64,000 bases of DNA from Biomphalaria glabrata (Eukaryota; Mollusca; Gastropoda; Planorbidae). The stretch lies in the NCBI RefSeq assembly GCF_947242115.1, contig NC_074714.1, positions 33,924,323 to 33,988,322 on the forward strand, read 5' to 3'. The position numbers and the translations under genes are program-made. Positions within the stretch are counted from its first letter, which is position 1. Every line of letters starts with the position of its first letter. Shown one piece after another: positions 36,165 through 47,729 of the stretch. The notes below the pieces were generated by a model. The model saw nothing but the letters and a program-made list of their open reading frames with translations, was not told the origin of the DNA and searched no databases.

Positions 36165-36725
36165 TTTTTTTTCTATAAATCAAATAAGAACATAAAACTA
36201 ACTGTTATTTAACCTTGGTTAGGCCAATAATAGAATATGCATCCTCTGTTTGGGACCTCTCAACTCAAGAAAACATTAGGAAACAGGAACAGACACAAAA
36301 TAGAGCAGTGAGATTCATAACAAACGAATATTCACATTTTGACTAGAGTAACACCTTTAATAAAATCACTAAATTTAGAAAGCCCTCAGGATTTAAAAGT
36401 AAAGTAGCAATTATACATAAAACACTGAACCATAATCTTCAAATACAAAAACAAAATTTAATAAAATAATCAGAAAGACAAAGATAAAGGCACATTCCTC
36501 GTCCCATATGCTAGGACAAATCTGTACAATTGCTCTTTCTTCCCTAGCAATATTAGAGCATGGAATGGGTTGCCTGAGCTAGCCAGGAAGACCAGTGACT
36601 TTGCAGAATTTAGGTTATTGGTTAATATGCATGACTAAATGAATGACGCGTAGGACGTAATCATCTTTTTTTTTCTTTTTTTTTTTTTTTTGAAGTAACG
36701 TCTGCATCATATAAGATAAGATAAG
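36165..36725 (+). mobile_element. LINE 3' end (AWNGLPE family), longest copy in the window
   Basis: It encodes, in more than one frame, PIIEYASSVWDLSTQENIRK, then the end FFPSNIRAWNGLPELARKTS and a stop. These are the conserved blocks after the RT domain in CR1/Jockey-type LINEs. The tail is GACGTAATCATC, a T-rich run and ATAAGATAAGATAAGA. Confidence 0.8.
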
Positions 36726-36855
36726 ATACTTGTTTATCCATAACTGCAATCTGGTCCATTACAAGTTACAATCAACTGTCTTGTTCTCATCTAGAAACTT
36801 TTACAAATAAAAAAACCCAACTAAAATGCTACTTGGGAAAAGACTAGAATCAGAG

Positions 36856-37520
36856 CAGGCCCTACAAATTGCGGGGCCCCTATGCGAAACGGATTGCGCA
36901 GGCCCAATCTAAGTAGGGATAAGGATAATAAGTGAAAATTAAGATTTAGTTTTAGAAAATAAATTCGTCTTTGCATTTTGTTCATACTTTACTAAGTACT
37001 AAATAATGGTTAAATTAACTTGACGAGCCATCTACAGTAGATGGAAGTTTTCCAAAAAAAAAAGCCGATAAACTTTCAGATCTGGCTTTAGATTTACTGT
37101 CGACTAACAAAATATCGCCTTTTTCTTTTTAAGAGATTGAGATAGTTTTAGATCAATATTTATATGCCAGTGACTATGAAAGTGAATAAAGTATTGGAAC
37201 TTCTTGTGGTTAAACTACGCCCTATTATTACATGTATATAGGATTGACGTTATCCATATTGAAAAACACTCACAATGACTACTTTGTTTATTTTTCATGA
37301 GATTTAAAATATTTCATGAGATTTTCATGACTTTTCGTACATTTTGCAATTTCAGGAGATTTCCAGGAGCTCTTGGAAAATCAAGAGGCCGCGGGAACCC
37401 TGTAATAATAATATAATAAGTTAAAATGGTTTATTTTAACACTTTACACCTAGAATTAGCGCGGGGCCAATGAAAGTGCGGAGCCCACTGCGACCGCATA
37501 GTTTGCGTAGCCTAAGGCTG
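36856..37520 (-). mobile_element. Degenerate copy of the hAT-2 element, no transposase left
   Basis: The ends GCAGGCCCTAC (36855) and GCCTAAGGCTG (37520) correspond to the CAGGGCCGG ends of the copies at 44484-45143 and 56729-57397. Shared interior includes AGGAGATTTCCAGGAGCTC and AATTAGCGCGGGGCC. It is older or faster diverged than the other two. Confidence 0.65.
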
Positions 37521-37539
37521 AGTAGAATATGTATCTACA

Positions 37540-37780
37540 TCCTCTGTTAGGGATCCCTGGACAAAATTACCTTATTAAATACTCATAAAGATATTAGAAT
37601 TCTTCCACAATCTAGGACGAATAAGTTCTCTTTCTTCTCATGTTCCATTTTAGCATGGAATGGGCTGCCTGAATCAGCCAAGAAAACTAATGGCTTAGTA
37701 GAACTTAAGTCGTTAAATAATATGAAAAACTTCTTGACAAATGAAAGACCATCTGGTACTTGTAGGTAGTTGATATACAA
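37540..37780 (+). mobile_element. Diverged LINE 3' end
   Basis: AWNGLPESAKKTNGLVELKS, then FLTNERPSGTCR and a stop, on the plus strand, is the same C-terminal motif as at 33430-33795 but from a different LINE lineage. It abuts the start of the satellite at 37801. The minus-strand open frame at 37583-37825 is its shadow. Confidence 0.7.
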
Positions 37781-37800
37781 GTTCTTCTTGTGACGAGAAG

Positions 37801-39925
37801 TTGTTAGTGAAAGGAGGTTTGTCATATGTTCAAGCCAGATGTTGTTAGTGAAATGAGGTTTGTCATATGTTCAAGCCAGATGTTGTTAGTGAAAGGAGGT
37901 TTGTCCTATGTTCAAGCCAGATGTTAGTGAAAGGAGGTTTGTCCTATGTTCAAGCCAGATGTTAGTGAAAGGAGGTTTGTCATGTGTTCAAGCCAGATGT
38001 TGTTAGTGAAAGGAGGTTTGTCCTATGTTCAAGCCAGATGTTAGTGAAAGGAGGTTTGTCATGTGTTCAAGCCAGATGTTGGTGAAAGGAGGTTTGTCAT
38101 ATGTTCAAGCCAGATGTTAGTGAAAGGAGGTTTGTCATATGTTCAAGCCAGATGTTGTTAGTGAAAGGAGGTTTGTCCTATGTTCAAGCCAGATGTTAGT
38201 GAAAGGAGGTTTGTCATGTGTTCAAGCCAGATGTTGGTGAAAGGAGGTTTGTCATATGTTCAAGCCAGATGTTAGTGAAAGGAGGTTTGTCATATGTTCA
38301 AGCCAGATGTTGTTAGTGAAAGGAGGTTTGTCATGTGTTCAAGCCAGATGTTGTTAGTGAAAGAAGGTTTGTCCTATGTTTAAGCCAGATGTTAGTGAAA
38401 GGAGGTTTGTCATATGTTCAAGCCAGATGTTGTTAGTGAAAGGAGGTTTGTCATATGTTCAAGCCAGATGTTAGTGAAAGGAGGTTTGTCCTATGTTCAA
38501 GCCAGATGTTAGTGAAAGGAGGTTTGTCCTATGTTCAAGCCAGATGTTAGTGAAAGGAGGTTTTCATATGTTCAAGCCAGATGTTAGTGAAAGGAGGTTT
38601 GTCATATGTTCAAGCCAGATGTTGTTAGTGAAAGGAGGTTTGTCCTATATTCAAGCCAGATGTTGTTAGTGAAAGGAGGTTTGTCATATGTTCAAGCCAG
38701 ATGCTAGTGAAAGGAGGTTTGTCCTATGTTCAAGCCAGATGTTGTTAGTGACAGGAGGTTTGTCATGTGTTCAAGCCAGATGTTGTTGGTGAAAGGAAGT
38801 TTGTCATATGTTCAAGCCAGATGTTGTTAATGAAATGAGGTTTCTCATATGTTCAAGCCAGATGTTGTTGGTGAAAGGAGGTTTGTCATATGTTCAAGCC
38901 AGATGTTGTTGGTGAAAGGAGGTTTGTCATGTGTTCAAGCCAGATGTTGTTGGTGAAAGGCGGTTTCTCATATGTTCAAGCCAGATGTTAGTGAAAGGAG
39001 GTTTGTCCTATGTTCAAGCCAGATGTTGTTGGTGAAAGGAGGTTTGTCATGTGTTCAAGCCAGATGTTGTTGGTGAAAGGAAGTTTGTCATATGTTCAAG
39101 TCAGATGTTTTTAGTGAAATGAGGTTTGTAATATGTTCAAGCCAGATGTTGTTGGAGAAAGGAAGTTTGTCATATGTTCAAGTCAGATGTTTTTAGTGAA
39201 AGGAGGTTTGTCATATGTTCAAGCCAGATGTTAGTGAAAAGAAGGTTTGTCCTATGTTCAAGCCAGATGTTAGTGAAATGAGGTTTGTCATATGTTCAAG
39301 CCAGATGTTAGTGAAAGGAGGTTTGTCCTATGTTCAAGCCAGATGTTAGTGAAATGAGGTTTGTCATATGTTCAAGCTAGATGTTGTTAGTGAAAGGAGG
39401 TTTGTCATGTGTTCAAGCCAGATGTTAGTGAAATGAGGTTTGTCATGTGTTCAAGCCAGATGTTAGTGAAATGAGGTTTGTCATATGTTCAAGCCAGATG
39501 TTAGTGAAATGAGGTTTGTCATATGTTCAAGCTAGATGTTTTTAGTGAAAGGAGGTTTGTCATGTGTTCAAGCCAGATGTTAGTGAAATGAGGTTTGTCA
39601 TATGTTCAAGCTAGATGTTTTTAGTGAAAGGAGGTTTGTCATATGTTCAAGCTAGATGTTTTTAGTGAAAGGAGGTTTGTCATATGTTCAAGCTAGATGT
39701 TTTTAGTGAAAGGAGGTTTGTCATATGTTCAAGCTAGATGTTTTTAGTGAAAGGAGGTTTGTCATATGTTCAAGCTAGATGTTTTTAGTGAAAGGAGGTT
39801 TGTCATATGTTCAAGCTAGATGTTTTTAGTGAAAGGAGGTTTGTCATATGTTCAAGCTAGATGTTTTTAGTGAAAGGAGGTTTGTCATATGTTCAAGCCA
39901 GATGTTAGTGAAAGGTTTGTCTTGT
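37801..39925 (+). repeat. 38/41-bp satellite, about 54 copies
   Basis: The unit TTAGTGAAAGGAGGTTTGTC + ATATGTTCAAGCCAGATG is 38 bp. Many copies carry an extra TTG, making 41 bp. Recurrent variants are ATG/GTG/CTATG in the middle and GGAAG or GAAATGAGG. The last ~8 copies (39600-39890) are all the 41-bp type with CTAGATGTTTTT and are nearly identical, showing local homogenisation. Confidence 0.97.
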
Positions 39926-40159
39926 GTTCCATTGTTTTTTTTTTATCTAACATAGTTATTAAGAGAAAAATAATCGCTCTGTAAGGTGCATAAAGGAGGT
40001 ATTGTTGTTTTTTTTAAATAATTTATTAGTGCCCTGAAAAGGGGGATAGACGGTTCTAGTTTTGTGTGTAAAAATCAATAAAAGTAGGAAATCAGCTCAG
40101 AGTATTGGTTCAACAAAAAGAACTAACTAGCAATAGTGTTTATTGGAACATTTTGAAGA
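39926..40159. other. Short unassigned stretch
   Basis: AT-rich sequence with a T-run near 39940 and a GAAAAGGGG patch near 40036 that may be an end of element A. Confidence 0.35.
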
Positions 40160-40470
40160 AAGTTGATAGGGGAGGGGTGACACCCTGAGTTACCGCATAG
40201 GTTACACCGACACTTTCTGGGAGGCTTCCATGCTGTTCTTAGGTGATCAGTTAACGTTACTCTACTTATTCCAGAAGAGTTAGAAGAGTCTTATCAAAGA
40301 TGACGTGTTGTCCTGTTTGCTTTTATGTGAAAAAATAATGCCAAATGTTTTTTAAAAAATTATTACTTTAAACGATCAAAACAAGACTAAGGCTTGAATA
40401 TTCTTAGTCCGTTGGTGAATTTGATGGGGGCCGCCTCTGAGTTTGTGTGATAACAAAGAATCTCTTTGTA
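40160..40470 (-). repeat. Repeat C copy, inverted
   Basis: Inverted match to 32895-33185: AGAGTCTTATCAAAGATGAC, CCAGAAGAGTTAGAAGAGT and GAATTTGATGGGGGCCGCC. It ends at the same GGGGGCCGCCTCTGAGTTTG seen at 9975. Confidence 0.7.
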
Positions 40471-41709
40471 GTCTTTTTAAATGTTTTCTTGATATCTGAG
40501 TTGAAAGTGTAACTAAGGGATAAGACTTGTGCGTGTTATCAACATTAACCAGAACCCCACTCCCCTATTTTTACAATTTATCTCCCCCTCCCCGCCAATT
40601 TTAATTAGTAGGTTTATTGGGCTTAAAACTACATTTTTTTTTGGCGATTGGTCTGCTTTCTCATTTTCTTGTAAGATCTAGATTTTATGTTTCAATCATT
40701 GCTATTTTTAAGTTGAATACGGCAACTATTGATCCCAATGACTCCCAAGTGATAAATACTATTTTATGTTCAGAAACTAAAGTCTACTTTAATGGCCAAT
40801 GAGCGAGGATGGCAGACAACTTCATAGCTAGTCCACGATACTCTAAAACTGGTTCTTGACTTCAAACAAAAAATGAAAGAAGACAAAAAATATTTCTTTC
40901 AAATGTTTTTTTTTTCCTTAGGCCATCTCCTTAAATCAACATGATGCTGGCTTCATGGGAACTAGAGCTGTACATCGAGATATGCTTGTATTTTGTTGAT
41001 GTACCATGCCACGATAAACCCACTTTTTTTTTTTCTCAGAAACAGTTGATTGAGAACACGGACACAGACTATAAATAGGTTACAGCAATATTTCGCATCT
41101 TGAAATACATGTTACCCTGGACTCTGGACAAACTAGGGCGAGAGCTTTTTTATCAGGTGGTTGAAAAGAAATTTGGTACCTAATGCGGACATTGTTTCAA
41201 ACGAAGAAGATGGTTTTATTTGTAAGAGAAAGAAAGAGAGAGAGAGAGAGAGAGTGGGAGAGAGCGGGAGAGAGAGAGAGAGGGGGGAGAGAGAGTGAGA
41301 GGGAGAGAGAAGAGAGAGAGAGAGTTTGCTAATAGTGAAAAAGTTTAAAAAGGTAAAAAATGGTGCGGAGGTGATATGAATCTGATCAATGCAAAGAAAG
41401 TTACCCGAAAGAAGAAACACACAAAATTGAGAACCGCTGCCTACAGTATTGATTCCAGGAACTTTGTTTTTGTAGACTTTTTTTTTAGGGCGTTCTAGTT
41501 AGGCAGACGACATTTTCGTCAAAGGCGTAACATATCTAGACAGGGATTGGGTCTATTGAAACCACTAGGAGAAACAAATACGTTTTGTCGGCGATACATT
41601 TTCTTCGATCCAACACTAAAATTGCACTTCTTAAGTTGCTTTGACCTGCACATAAATTTAGAAAAATAAAAATCGTTTTGACACACCATCAAGTTAAAGA
41701 AATAAAAAT
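40471..41709. other. Intergenic stretch with a GA microsatellite
   Basis: The only clear structure is a purine-rich (GA)n/(GAGG)n tract at 41225-41325. The open frame at 41133-41420 (-) reads through it as Ser/Leu/Pro repeats and is not a gene. The frame at 40617-40802 has no known domain. Confidence 0.6.
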
Positions 41710-41845
41710 GTGAGATGTCAGAAAGTTCAGCAAGGTCCCAAAGGGAGTGTATGTGGAATCAAACTCAGAATCGGCCATGGAATGTTTTACTCAGGGAGGT
41801 AAAAACTGCAGGTTTTAATATTTTCAGCATGAATATCGGATGCTA
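41710..41845 (+). repeat. Fragment of dispersed repeat E
   Basis: AATCAAACTCAGAATCGGCC and GGTTTTAATATTTTCAGCATG match 52380-52450 and 53075-53300 (repeat E: AACACAAACTCAAAATCGGC and GCTTCAATATTTTCAGAAAG). Origin unknown. Confidence 0.55.
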
Positions 41846-42129
41846 TGAAGTACAAACTTTCCACAATTCTGTCTCCGTCCACACAAGAACAGGAAACGTA
41901 GTGAAACGTGTCGATGGTATTGACCGACTGAGAATTGGATTCGTACTCTAGGATACGGAGATAACTTAGCTTATATTATTCTTATAATAACATTGTTAAT
42001 ATTCATATGTTGGCCCTGATTGTTAGACGATATGGTTCAATGTGAATCAAAGTGTTTTAAGGTATAGAGTGCCAACTCGGCGTCTAAATTATATGATACG
42101 GTTTAGTAAATATTGTTTTAAAATATATT

Positions 42130-42555
42130 TGATTTTTAAATACAAATTAATTGCATTTTTTCACTATTTAAAAAAACGTAAACATTGTCTTTAAAATTGT
42201 AATACCTTGTGTTCACGGATCTATTTGCATACAAGTTTGTAAAATAGAAAGAAAATCCCTCCTCTTACTAATGTTGTCTTTTTCGTTTTTTCATTGTTTT
42301 TTTTTTACAAGGGAAGAATAGTTTTAAATGGATATCCTATTTTTATGAAAAACTGCTTGGGTATTTAATTTCCAAAAATTTAAACTGTTCGCTTTCAGAA
42401 AACAAAATTGTTGCATCAGAACTTTGCAAGATCTAAAACATGATATCGGATTTTCAATATCTTTTCTAGTTTTTGTGATCTAAACGGGACGGACAGACAG
42501 AATATATACAAATCCAATAGCGGCCATTCCCCATTCGGGGGGCCGCGTCAAACCT
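42130..42555 (-). repeat. Element A end fragment
   Basis: GCATCAGAACTTTGCAAGATC, TCAATATCTTTTCTAGTTTT, GATCTAAACGGGACGGACAG and a GGCCATTCCCC...GGGGGGCCGC hairpin at 42520-42548 are the inverted terminal part of element A. Confidence 0.65.
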
Positions 42556-43460
42556 TAAATTGGTTCATCTACGGCAATCTACGTCATAGTATCGATGTCT
42601 ATGTTTATAGGGGTTAAAGGGAGGGGGTGCTGTGTGCTATTTATAAACCAGCCCGGAACATCTCTCCTCTAGGAAGGGGGGACCACGTTTTGAGCTGCTC
42701 AGCCTCGCCCAAGTTTCACAATGACATTATTTCACTAAGTTTTGTTTATTTATTTATGTCTTCCACGTTTTAGGAAATAACAACCTATTTTTATTACAAA
42801 GTCAAAGAGGTCAAGGCCGTGAGAAAAGTACAGGTTCAAGTCTGGGGTGCCGTAGGTTAGGGCTGTAAAGTGTTAACTACAGAGAAACAGAATAGAAATG
42901 GAGGAATGGAAGGCGGGGTCGAGAAATATTTTTTTCTCTACCCACTTTTTATTTTTCTAAGAAAAATAAAATATGATCAAAGCGATATTTTTGTTTCCCC
43001 TCCATAATGTAGTGCCGGCTATCGTTGTTGACAAAGAAACAGACTTCTGAATGAGATTCTGTTTTTCTGACTTGATCAGACTAGTCAATATAATCTCAGT
43101 CAATACATAATACGTGGGCTAACCTAACTAAAGATTTCTGTATAGTAAAAAATCATGTATATTTTCTTATATTATTAATGTTTTTTACACTGAAGTAAAC
43201 AGATATGCGAACTCTATCGTCAAAGCTGGTCAATTATTTGTTTTTCTTAAGAGTACTGACCTATTTATGTTGTAGGCCTTGCATTTATTTGTAAGTTGAC
43301 GACAACTAAAGTAAGTGTTTAGAATGGTTATTAAATCTAATCTATCTATCCAATCTAAACCTTCACAACTCTAATGAGTATAGTGTAGCCCACTCAGACC
43401 ACATGGTTCATTACATTCAAGAAGAACATCAAGACCTATATGGTTGAAACTTAGTTAACA
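42556..43460. other. Non-coding stretch with no recognised feature
   Basis: A moderately GC segment at 42600-42730 (G-run and CCTCTAGGAAGGGGGG) and AT-rich remainder, with no open frame of note and no copy elsewhere in the window. Confidence 0.4.
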
Positions 43461-44059
43461 ATTTGTAGCTGCCCCAGCGAGGATAAAGCCCTATTAGGTT
43501 TGTATAAAATGTCCGTCTGTCCGTCTGTCACACTCAGATCTCAGAAACTTGAAGAGAAATGAAAAATCTTATTTCACCATGCGTTGTGGCTTGCAAAGTT
43601 TAGGTGCAACGGCTACTTTTTGTTTTCTAAAAGCGAACCATTTTGTTTTTAAAATTAACTGTGCAAGTGATTTTTTCACGCACATCTAAACAATACATAA
43701 ATCTAAGGGAGATTATTTTAATAATATATCCTAACAAAGAATGACAATTTTTGTGCATTTTCTGTATCACTTATTTCATTTATATTTGTAAACTGTAGGC
43801 CTACAAGAAATGTTCCGAAAAAAAAAATTAAATAACTGTGTTTTTTCTAGTCAACTAGCTGCTAAAATGAAAAGAAAACATTTATAATTGTTTATAAAGA
43901 TCTAGAATGTATGTAGTGAAATGTCACGTAAAAGACGTTTACTTTTGCGTCTTATCTCTGTCGTTCTGTCTGTTCGTCAAGTTTAGAACTGAAAAAAAAA
44001 GAATAAGAGGCTATTGAAAATCTTATTTCACCTCTAACACATCTCACAACAGTGTTATC

Positions 44060-44445
44060 ATTGTAATAAGACTATATCAACTCACTCTGTCTTTCTGGTA
44101 AAAAAATTGTTACACGTTACTGCTATCAAACCCAATCTTGGATGAAGCTGAAATTTCGCATAATTATTTCTTCTACAAGAATCAATAAATTAGCTACTTA
44201 AATATTAATAATCAATTATTTTAATTGGTTTTTAATTGGTTTCTCGAACAAAGGAAAGAAATTTTACTTGACTAATAAGGTTGTATAAGCTGAATTAGTC
44301 CCCTTTATTGTTAATAGAAAGAAAAGATTTTAAACATCCTTAAATAGCTATAAAACCTCTGTGTCATATGCAGCTTTGGGTTCATGAGGCTGAGGAGGCC
44401 TTAGCACTCGACTTCGAATCAAGGTTACTCACTTTTTTATAAATA
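44060..44445 (+). repeat. Repeat B copy nested in element A
   Basis: TATCAACTCACTCTGTCTTT, GCTGAAATTTCGCATAATTA and GGAAAGAAATTTTACTTGAC match 3900-4140. A tRNA-like patch follows near 44385. Confidence 0.65.
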
Positions 44446-44483
44446 GACTAGTCGACCGGCGGCGTAACATACGCCGCTATTTT

Positions 44484-45143
44484 GCACGGCCGGCCTTAGG
44501 CCACTACAACCTATGAGACCGTAGCGGGCCCCGCACTTTCATAGGACCCGGGCTTATTCTAGGTGTATAAATTATTAAATTAAACCATTTTATAACTTAT
44601 AACAGATTTCCCGCGGCCTCCTGATTTACCAGGAGCTCCTGGAAATCTCCAGAAATTAAAAAATATACGAAAATGTCCTGGAAATCTCCGGAAATTAATC
44701 AAATCTTTTGAAAACTCATACAAATCTCCTGAAATATATACACAAAAAATTGCCATTTTGGGGTGTCATTCATTATGCAAAACACCAATCCTACGCACGA
44801 TAAAAAAAAAACACGGCATTATCACGTAATTGTGGAATCTGGTGAAAGAAGCTTCTTGCGCCTCAAACTAATGAAGAATTACTTGAAGTCAACAATTTTC
44901 ATAGATAGATTGAAACATTTGGTAATTCTTGCTATTGTGCGTGATCTATGTAGGAAACAGAATTCGTATGATAGACTGTATGACTTCGCTACACGCAAGG
45001 CTCGTGTATTAATTCTGTAGGTAGTAAAGAAAGAATAAAATGCAAAATGTATTTTCTAATACAATCTTTTAATTTTCACTTACTATCCGAATCCCTACCC
45101 AAACTGGGCCCCGCGAAATCCACAATGGTTATGTCCGGCCCTG
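44484..45143 (+). mobile_element. hAT-2 relic (660 bp) with ends and 8-bp target duplication
   Basis: The inverted ends are CACGGCCGGCCTTAGGCC at the left and GGTTATGTCCGGCCCTG at the right. Octamers CTATTTTG (44476-44483) and CTATTTAG (45144-45151) flank it, differing at one base, which is the 8-bp duplication typical of hAT elements. Outside these lies another repeat: ACTAGTCGACCGGCGGCG (from 44447) on one side, and GTGACGGGTGAATACAGAG on the other. The copy at 56646-57405 has the same insertion in the same flanks. Confidence 0.85.
44763..45020 (+). pseudogene. hAT transposase C-terminal (dimerisation) remnant
   Basis: The frame encodes ESGERSFLRLKLMKNYLKST, then DRLKHLVILAIVRD and ends YDFATRKARVLIL. 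This is the C-terminal dimerisation block (usually SFSKLKLIKNYLRST followed by RLNGLALLSIE) of hAT transposases of the zinc-finger-MYM type. The DNA-binding and catalytic regions are absent, so it is an internally deleted, non-coding copy. Confidence 0.85.
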
Positions 45144-45500
45144 CTATTTAGTGACGGGTGAATACAGAGTAGATTACTTGTTCTCTTTCCACTTAAAATA
45201 AATTTATGTAAAATGATTTAGTTTAAAAAAATATCAAAAATAGGTTGTTCAGAATTTTAAAATGGAGAATGTCATTGACTACAAATGATTGTTTACAATC
45301 ACTCTTTAAACTTATTTCACATTTAATGGTCTTGCTGAAACATCACTTTTTATCGGTGAAAGAATGTTCCGGATTTTGTTTTGAAAAAAAAATTGACCTA
45401 TAATATTTAAATTTTCTTGCCAATCGTCGCTAAAATTTAATTACCAAACGAAAGATTGTTGCGAATTTTTTTTATAGAAACTGTATTGTGGTCAAGTGAC

Positions 45501-46189
45501 TATTTGAGATCGCTTATCTAAAATATCTGTAACGATCTTTTATATTTGAGTGCTAGATATGCTTATGTATTCGCTCTGTAGCAAAATGATGACATGGTTT
45601 TAAAATGTTAAGTTTATCAATACTTTCATATTTTGTACACCGAATACACACAAAAAGTTAGCTATTTATGATTTCTTAATTTATGAAAACTCCAATATTT
45701 GCAGTTTATTCTTATTTTTTCTCGCTCTGTTTTCCTGCATTTCAATAAATTAAATTAGCTTCGAAAGAGATTGTCCTACAATAATATAAAACTAAAAATT
45801 TCTTCTTAAATTATTTGAACACACATTGACGGAGTTACTTGTCAAGTAAAATCATTTTCTGTAAGATTGACGTAACCCTTTTCAATAGATTCAGTCACCA
45901 CATTTTGTTTCCAGCACTCCCAAACTCACAGCTGTAATGCAAACTATTTGCTTTGATCATCTCCATACATCTCAACATATTTTAACGTGGCCATGATACA
46001 TAAAAACACTGAAACATAACTTTCAAATTCAACAAGAAAAACATTTTAAAAAAATACTTCTTTTTTAAACGACAATACCTTTAGTATTTAACCTATAGAG
46101 TGATTATTTTACACTTATTAAATAACAAATGTTATATTGAAACCTAGAAAAAATGTAAAAATACTTTAAAAAAAAACAATAAAGCTGAT
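45501..46189. other. AT-rich stretch with a small LINE-end scrap
   Basis: 45995-46070 (CATAAAAACACTGAAACATAA, then AACAAGAAAAAC) resembles the segment before the C-terminus of the AWNGLPE LINE copies. Nothing else is recognised. Confidence 0.4.
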
Positions 46190-46410
46190 ATTAAGCGTAG
46201 TTGTATCAATTAGTTTGTAATAGATCTAGATAAACAATAATATGCGATTAGAAATATTTTTACTAATTGTTTTTGTTTGTTTTTTTGTTTATCGAAATTT
46301 CATGCTCTTAGCTTTCTCAATACACTATGATTCTATTATTTGTCTGAACCAGTTGGAAAGGGGTAGAGGGGAGAAACAATTTTTTTTAAAAAGTATTTTT
46401 TGTTTTCTTG
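46190..46410 (-). repeat. Repeat B fragment, inverted
   Basis: TTAGCTTTCTCAATACACTATG and CTGAACCAGTTGGAAAGGGG are the inverse of 35215-35275 (GGTTCAGATCATAGAGTATT, GAGAAAGCTAAAAG). The open frame at 46242-46535 crosses this and the GT tract and is not a gene. Confidence 0.6.
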
Positions 46411-46422
46411 GTACTTATCCGC

Positions 46423-46476
46423 TCCCCCCCCCCCCAACCTGTTATGGTGTGTGTGTGTGTGTGTGTGTGTGTGTGG
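46423..46476. repeat. Poly-C tract and (GT)n microsatellite
   Basis: A C-run of about 11 near 46425 is followed by about 14 GT units at 46448-46475. Confidence 0.95.
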
Positions 46477-46741
46477 CGTGTTCTATGGTGACGGTGGGAA
46501 GAGGTCAGCGATTGGTTCTGAATGATGCAAGATAGGTGGCATTGTCGTCACTTGGTCTTAGTTAGGGGAGGCGACTCCAGAACATGAAACTGAAAGGTAT
46601 GTTATTGTAAAGAGTTAGATTTTGTGAAAAGATATTATACTAAAGTCTACTACAATTATCTCATCAGTTGACTTTGTCAATATTATAAATAAAAGTTATA
46701 TTTAGTATTCAAATTATTAAAGTTATTTCAAGCTTGATCAG

Positions 46742-47645
46742 TTCAGTATAGTTGTCTACCAAAGGTTTGGTTGTCTACCAGCGGTTTGGTTGTCTACCAG
46801 CGGTTTCGTTGTCTACCAGCGGTTTAGTTGTCTACCAGCGGTTTCGTTGTCTACCAGCGGTTTGGTTGTCTACCAGCGGTTTGGTTGTCTACCAGCGGTT
46901 TCGTTGTCTACCAGCGGTTTAGTTGTCTACCAGCGGTTTCGTTGTCTACCAGCAGTTTGGTTGTCTACCAGCGGTTTGGTTGTCTACCAGCGGTTTGGTT
47001 GTCTACCAGCGGTTTGGTTGTCTACCAGCGGTTTGGTTGTCTACCAGCAGTTTAGTTGTCTACCAGCGGTTTAGTTGTTTACCAGCAGTTTAGTTGTCTA
47101 CCAGCGGTTTAGTTGTTTACCAGCGGTTTAGTTGTCTACCAACAGTTTGGTTGTCTACCAGCGGTTTGGTTGTCTACCAGCGGTTTAGTTGTCTACCAGC
47201 GGTTTAGTTGTCTACCAGCAGTTTAGTTGTCTACCAGCGGTTTGGTTGTCTACCAGCGGTTTGGTTGTCTACCAGCGGTTTAGTTGTCTACCAGCGGTTT
47301 AGTTGTCTACCAGCAGTTTAGTTGTCTACCAGCGGTTTGGTTGTCTACCAGCGGTTTGGTTGTCTACCAGCGGTTTAGTTGTCTACCAGCAGTTTAGTTG
47401 TCTACCAACAGTTTGGTTGTCTACCAGCAGTTTAGTTGTCTACCAGCAGTTTAGTTGTCTATAAGCAGTTTAGTTGTCTCCCAGCGGTTTGGTTGTCTAC
47501 CAGCGGTTTGGTTGTCTACCAGCAGTTTGGTTGTCTACCAGCAGTTTAGTTGTCTACCAGCAGTTTAGTTGTCTACCAGCGGTTTAGTTGTCTACCAGCA
47601 GTTTATTTGTCTACCAGCGGTTTAGTTGTCTACCAGCAGTTTGGT
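46742..47645 (+). repeat. 19-bp minisatellite, about 47 copies
   Basis: The unit is GGTTTGGTTGTCTACCAGC with G/A/C variants (GGTTTAG, CAGTTTAG, GGTTTCG). Because 19 is not a multiple of 3, a stop-free unit stays open in all three frames, giving overlapping STSGLVVYQRFGCLPAV-type frames at 46790-47074 and 46828-47055. These are artefacts. Confidence 0.97.
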
Positions 47646-47729
47646 GCTACAAGTCAACAACTGTAACACCGCCCCCCCTCCTCTTCTATCTATCTCTTGT
47701 GTCAGTGCCAGACTGTGCTCCGCTGTCAC
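47646..47729. other. Junction between two minisatellites
   Basis: About 85 bp of non-repetitive sequence with a C-run (near 47672) separates the 19-bp and 36-bp arrays. Confidence 0.6.

Larger units (their letters stand above)
43465..45500 (+). mobile_element. Second long copy of element A, interrupted by other repeats
   Basis: 43465-44040 follows 6610-7380 in order (AAAGCC, CCGTCTGTCACACTCAGATC, TTTAGGTGCAACGGCTACTT, the second GTCTGTC patch at 43965). 45210-45500 follows 7740-7990 (AATAGGTTGTTCAG, AAGAATGTTCCGGATTTTGT). Between them, 44050-45200 holds repeat B and a hAT relic. No transposase of its own is visible. Confidence 0.65.

Noticed and set aside
41133-41420. Minus-strand Ser/Leu/Pro-rich frame resembling a secreted protein
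   Set aside because: It is the translation of a GA microsatellite.
46790-47074. Overlapping open frames of STSGLVVYQRF repeats
   Set aside because: The 19-bp unit lacks stops in every frame, so all three frames stay open by chance.
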